A program made the translations under genes and the position numbers. Below are positions 6,237-9,225 of a stretch of 9,225 nt of DNA, piece after piece. The notes beneath the pieces were generated by a model. That model worked only from the letters and a program-made list of their open reading frames with translations, did no database searches and was not told the origin of the DNA. Location: assembly GCA_015661535.1 (NCBI GenBank), contig DQVY01000228.1, positions 1 to 9,225 on the forward strand, read 5' to 3'. The stretch is from Sulfurovum sp. (GTDB lineage: Bacteria; Campylobacterota; Campylobacteria; Campylobacterales; Sulfurovaceae). How positions within the stretch are numbered: position 1 is the first letter of the stretch; every line of letters begins with the position of its first letter.

Positions 6237-6261
6237 CGTTCCCACGTACAACGTGGGAACG
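6237..6261 (+). repeat. REP-like palindrome, right copy of an inverted pair
   Basis: Arms CGTTCCCACGT (6237-6247) and ACGTGGGAACG (6251-6261) pair perfectly over 11 bases around ACA, followed by GAGATAG. The arm core TTCCCA/TGGGAA is shared with the left copy 55 bases away, in opposite orientation. It ends 44 bases before the guaA start codon, upstream of or next to the likely guaA promoter. Confidence 0.85.
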
Positions 6262-6278
6262 AGATAGATATCAATTAT

Positions 6279-6284
6279 TATAGT
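6279..6284 (+). promoter_or_regulatory. Weak candidate -10 for guaA
   Basis: TATAGT matches five of six bases of the -10 consensus and would start transcription near 6291, about 15 nt before the guaA ATG. There is no matching -35 and no TG extension; the right REP copy occupies the -35 area. AAGGA at 6293-6297 is the likely ribosome-binding site. Confidence 0.25.
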
Positions 6285-6305
6285 TTAAATAAAAGGAAAT
6301 AACTC

Positions 6306-7844
6306 ATGAAGCAAGTACCTATCTTAGTCTTGGACTTTGGCTCACAATACACACAACTCATCGCACGAAAATTAAGAGAGTCAGGGGTCTATACGGAAGT
6401 TGTACCTTACCGTGAAAGCCTTGATGCGATCAAAGCAAGAAAACCGCAGGGGATCATACTCTCCGGCGGCCCTGCATCGGTGTATGCAGAAGATGCCTAC
6501 AAACCGGATGAAGGTATATGGGACCTTGGTTTGCCGATCCTGGGTATCTGTTACGGTATGCAGCTCATTACACAGCATTTTGGCGGCAAAGTGGTTGCGG
6601 CAGATCATCATGAATATGGAAAGGCAAAACTGAAAATAGAGAATGACTCTTCTATTTTTAAAGGTATTGCAGATGACTCTATTGTCTGGATGAGCCATGG
6701 GGATAAGGCAGAAAAGCTGCCTAAAGGTTTTGAGATCATTGGGACTTCTGAGAACTCTCCTTATGCCGCTATTGCAGATAATATACGTAAAGTCTATGCT
6801 TTTCAGTTTCATCCGGAAGTACACCATTCGGTAGAGGGCACAGTGATGTTGAAAAACTTTGCAAAACATATTTGCGGCTGTGACAGTACATGGAATATGG
6901 GAAGCTTTGCGAAAGAAAAAATAGAAGGTATTCGTGCGCAGGTGGGGGACAAAAAAGTACTTTGTGGTGTCTCTGGAGGGGTTGACTCTTCTGTGGTCGC
7001 AGCGATGCTTAATGAGGCACTTCCAAAAGAGCAACTCATCTGTGTGTTTGTGGATCAGGGACTGCTTCGTAAAGATGAAGCACCGCAAGTGCAGGCAATG
7101 TTTAAAATGTTAGATATACCACTTATTACAGTAGATGCCAAAGCAGAGTTTATGGCAGCACTTGAGGGTATTTCTGACCCTGAAGAAAAACGTAAGGTCA
7201 TTGGTGGAAAATTTATAGAAATGTTTGACATGGAAGCGAAAAAACATACAGATGTTGCTTTCTTGGCACAAGGTACACTCTATACAGATGTCATTGAATC
7301 TGTTTCTGTGAAAGGACCCTCAAAAACCATCAAGTCTCACCACAATGTGGGGGGACTTCCTGACTGGATGACCTTTGAACTGGTAGAACCTTTAAGAGAG
7401 ATATTTAAAGATGAAGTGCGTAAACTTGGCTTGGAACTGGGACTACCTAAAGATATGATAGGCCGTCACCCTTTCCCTGGACCGGGACTTGCCATAAGAA
7501 CGATGGGTGCCGTCACTGAAGAAGGTTTACACCTTATCCGTGAGTCTGATGCCATCATGCAGGAAGAGTTGAAAGCCACAGGCTATTACGACAAAGTATG
7601 GCAGGCATTTACCGTACTGTTGAATGTGCAATCTGTCGGTGTCATGGGTGACAACAGAACCTATGACAATACAGTATGTATACGTATGGTAGAGTCTGTA
7701 GACGGTATGACCGCTACGTTTGCACATGTGCCTCATGATGTACTTGAAGGGATGAGCCGAAGGATCATTAATGAGATCGATGGGATCAACCGTGTCGTAT
7801 ATGATATTTCCTCCAAGCCCCCAGCCACAATCGAATGGGAGTAA
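6306..7844 (+). CDS. guaA: GMP synthase (glutamine-hydrolysing)
   Basis: GuaA converts XMP to GMP using ATP and ammonia released from glutamine, the last step of GMP synthesis in the cytoplasm. The 512-residue protein has both standard parts. The class I glutamine amidotransferase domain (about 5-190) has the nucleophile C82 in GICYGMQ and the H169/E171 pair in FHPEVHH. The ATP-pyrophosphatase domain has the P-loop SGGVDSS at 223-229. The C-terminal dimerisation/XMP region contains GRHPFPGPGLAIR (386-398) and ends in the conserved KPPATIEWE. Length is normal for bacterial GuaA and no key residue is missing. An AAGGA lies 8 nt before the ATG. The gene stands between two intergenic inverted-repeat elements and is probably transcribed from its own promoter. 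No purine-type riboswitch is evident in its short leader. Confidence 0.98.
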   Translation: MKQVPILVLDFGSQYTQLIARKLRESGVYTEVVPYRESLDAIKARKPQGIILSGGPASVYAEDAYKPDEGIWDLGLPILGICYGMQLITQHFGGKVVAADHHEYGKAKLKIENDSSIFKGIADDSIVWMSHGDKAEKLPKGFEIIGTSENSPYAAIADNIRKVYAFQFHPEVHHSVEGTVMLKNFAKHICGCDSTWNMGSFAKEKIEGIRAQVGDKKVLCGVSGGVDSSVVAAMLNEALPKEQLICVFVDQGLLRKDEAPQVQAMFKMLDIPLITVDAKAEFMAALEGISDPEEKRKVIGGKFIEMFDMEAKKHTDVAFLAQGTLYTDVIESVSVKGPSKTIKSHHNVGGLPDWMTFELVEPLREIFKDEVRKLGLELGLPKDMIGRHPFPGPGLAIRTMGAVTEEGLHLIRESDAIMQEELKATGYYDKVWQAFTVLLNVQSVGVMGDNRTYDNTVCIRMVESVDGMTATFAHVPHDVLEGMSRRIINEIDGINRVVYDISSKPPATIEWE

Positions 7845-7853
7845 TTTTCCTAT

Positions 7854-7933
7854 TTTGCTTCATCTGCACATATTCCTTTGGGGCACTTACTATACGTAAG
7901 CTTCCTCAAGAGAACATGCACAGATAAAGCAAA
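7854..7933 (+). repeat. 80-base imperfect inverted-repeat (hairpin) element
   Basis: The whole span folds on itself. TTTGCTT (7854-7860) pairs with AAGCAAA (7927-7933), ATCTG (7862-7866) with CAGAT (7921-7925), and CAT (7869-7871) with ATG (7916-7918). TTC (7873-7875) pairs with GAA (7912-7914), and TTTGGGG (7877-7883) with CCTCAAG (7904-7910) using two G-T pairs. CTTAC (7886-7890) pairs with GTAAG (7896-7900) around TATAC. Mismatches are small and symmetric with one bulge (7901). It begins 9 nt after the guaA stop. No T-run follows on either strand, so it is not a standard terminator, though it could stop or protect the guaA mRNA. It may be a small dispersed element of the MITE type or a structured RNA. 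Confidence 0.75.
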
Positions 7934-7964
7934 CTAGAAAGATTTAAAATAAAAAAGGTCTGAT

Positions 7965-8249
7965 ATGTGTATTCCTTCGTATTATAAATATCTGTTTTTG
8001 GCTATTATTGTCGGGACATTGATTATATTGTCCGTCTTTTATGACAGGGTGTTTTATTTGGTACCTGCGTTTGTCTTTGCTATACTTTGGAGTCGTATTC
8101 GCTGTCCAAAATGTAAAGAACCCATACTCAAAGATAAAAATGATTGGTATATATTTACCATGCGAAGTACCTGTCGTCATTGTGGACAGGATACCCTGAT
8201 TTGTGAAGTAGAATCAGATGAAGTGACAAAAAAACGTTTGTCAAAATAG
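7965..8249 (+). CDS. Small membrane protein with zinc-ribbon-like cysteines, function unknown
   Basis: The 94-residue product has two predicted membrane helices near the N-terminus (about 8-24 and 29-43) separated by a very short loop (DRVF). A cytoplasm-sized polar tail follows, containing CPKC (47-50) and CRHC (70-73), each in a C-x2-C knuckle 19 residues apart. This resembles a zinc ribbon placed directly under the membrane. The first cysteine pair begins just after the second helix, after an RIR stretch that favours an inside location for the tail. AAAAAAGG seven to eight bases upstream of the ATG supports the start. The next gene begins 26 nt downstream, suggesting an operon with the outer-membrane barrel gene. 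I do not recognise a named family. The gene is probably real, given codon pattern, ribosome-binding site and motif pairs. Confidence 0.75.
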   Translation: MCIPSYYKYLFLAIIVGTLIILSVFYDRVFYLVPAFVFAILWSRIRCPKCKEPILKDKNDWYIFTMRSTCRHCGQDTLICEVESDEVTKKRLSK

Positions 8250-8275
8250 CCCTTCAGTCAAACCAAGGATTTACT

Positions 8276-9225
8276 ATGCATACAGTTATCAAATTTTTTT
8301 TTCTAGGTCTATTTGTATTTACAGTCTGTTTATATGCAGGAGGGACTGTGTCCCCTAAGGAAGAGATCAAAGATACCATTGTGGTGCATGGTATGGTCTT
8401 GCACGGCAAAGTGATGAATCTTGGTCCTGAAAAACTCTCTTTTAAATTGCTTTACAGTGAAGGTATTAATCATATAGCCTACAAAGACATTGACTCTATT
8501 TCTACAAAATACAATTATCATATCTCTTTTAAGCGTATCGAGATTGAGGGACGTGTTGTAGGTATTGAAGACAATACCTATCTTAAGGTCATAGAAGGTG
8601 AAAATGAGAGAACTATCAAGATATCGGATATCGATAATTTTGTTATGGCAGTTAGTGATGATGCCTCTTTTGAAAACAGCGTACGCAATACCTTTCCTTA
8701 CACCAAGGGGAATATTAACTTAGGGTTTGAGATAGAAGAGGGAGGTACGCAGAAGAATGAATTTGATCTTTTGTTAAACCTTCGTTACAAAAAAGCAGAA
8801 CATGAAGTAAAACTCTTTGTTGATTATCAATTTGATACTTCCAATACGGTGGACACCGGGAAAGTTGTGAGTAAAGACGAATTGGTGGGTATTTTAGGGT
8901 ATCAAAACCACTTTACCAATAATCAGTTTTATTATCTTATGTTTGGTGCAGACTATGATAGACCACGGTCGATACAAAGCCGCTGGATCCCTTCTCTGGG
9001 ATATGGCTACAAATACAAGTTTGACAAAGCAGGATGGCTCGGGCCTTCTATAGGGTTGGGGTATGTTGCGACAAAATATACAGAGGCGATCTATGCCGAT
9101 AAAAATTTTGCTGCAGCTTCATTGGGTTTGACAGGAAAATATACTTTCAGTGAAATACCTTACATCAACAGTATGATCATAAGTGGATTTTTGATGTACT
9201 ATCCGAGTATTGAAGAGCTTAATAA
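8276..9225 (+). CDS. DUF481-type outer-membrane beta-barrel protein (3' end outside window)
   Basis: An open frame of 316 codons starts at ATG 8276, with AAGGA eight bases upstream, and continues past the right edge. Residues 1-21 form a signal peptide with a phenylalanine-rich core and probable cleavage after LYA. Residues 43-76 and 91-124 look like two copies of a small beta motif (hydrophobic-G-x-V, later EG, then a hydrophobic-DID-hydrophobic end). From about 145 the sequence becomes alternating strands rich in Tyr, Phe and Gly, for example FDLLLNLRYKK, VKLFVDYQFDT and WIPSLGYGYKYKF, as expected of a barrel and close in style to DUF481 (YdiY-like) proteins. Their function is not established; some are described as salt-induced. 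Homopolymer T9 occurs in the signal-peptide codons. The gene follows the zinc-ribbon membrane protein by 26 nt. Frame and envelope location are well supported; the family call is moderate. Confidence 0.8.
   Translation, partial: MHTVIKFFFLGLFVFTVCLYAGGTVSPKEEIKDTIVVHGMVLHGKVMNLGPEKLSFKLLYSEGINHIAYKDIDSISTKYNYHISFKRIEIEGRVVGIEDNTYLKVIEGENERTIKISDIDNFVMAVSDDASFENSVRNTFPYTKGNINLGFEIEEGGTQKNEFDLLLNLRYKKAEHEVKLFVDYQFDTSNTVDTGKVVSKDELVGILGYQNHFTNNQFYYLMFGADYDRPRSIQSRWIPSLGYGYKYKFDKAGWLGPSIGLGYVATKYTEAIYADKNFAAASLGLTGKYTFSEIPYINSMIISGFLMYYPSIEELN

Noticed and set aside
6157..6261. Two palindromes considered as CRISPR repeats
   Set aside because: Only two copies, in opposite orientation, each a self-complementary hairpin with no spacer array or cas genes nearby.
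6133..6305. Possible purine or guanidine riboswitch before guaA
   Set aside because: The gap is taken up by the two palindromes; no three-way junction or known purine aptamer core is visible.
6381..7088. 235-codon minus-strand open frame inside guaA
   Set aside because: It lies wholly antisense to an intact, highly conserved guaA and has no recognisable domain; open antisense frames are common in such genes.

Overview
The window looks like a chromosomal segment of a low-GC member of the Campylobacterota (Epsilonproteobacteria), probably a Sulfurovum/Sulfurimonas-type organism. This is inferred from protein style: a stand-alone Aer/CetB-type PAS protein, a NhaD sodium/proton antiporter, a short L-aspartate oxidase, a divergent DUF721 protein and AT-rich intergenic DNA. 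I see no phage, insertion sequence, CRISPR array, rRNA or tRNA.

Layout. Minus strand, 1-3186 (transcribed right to left): a DciA-like DUF721 gene overlaps uvrC by 13 nt. After uvrC comes a 299-base gap, then a stand-alone PAS sensor gene and the 5' part of an unassigned gene that leaves the window. The half of the gap next to uvrC (about 840-964) is AT-rich with nothing I can assign. The half next to the PAS gene holds a promoter candidate and a leader that folds like a divergent GEMM-I (cyclic-di-GMP-I) riboswitch aptamer. This leader is the most interesting item in the window.

Plus strand, 3157-6132: a 48-residue LptM-like lipoprotein gene, nadB (first step of NAD synthesis) and nhaD form a tight run. 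The lipoprotein gene overlaps the start of the divergent DUF721 gene head to head, so the two transcription units share coding DNA at their 5' ends.

Plus strand, 6133-9225: the nhaD-guaA gap holds two oppositely oriented REP-like palindromes (a REPIN-like pair). Then come guaA (GMP synthase), an 80-base imperfect hairpin element, a small two-helix membrane protein with a zinc-ribbon-like four-cysteine pattern, and the start of a DUF481-type outer-membrane barrel protein that runs off the right edge.

How the parts relate: most genes are housekeeping (DNA repair, replication loading, NAD and GMP synthesis, sodium export). The leader upstream of the PAS gene suggests, if it binds a cyclic dinucleotide, that redox/energy sensing is tied to second-messenger state; this is inference. 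All assignments come from reading the sequence without database searches.
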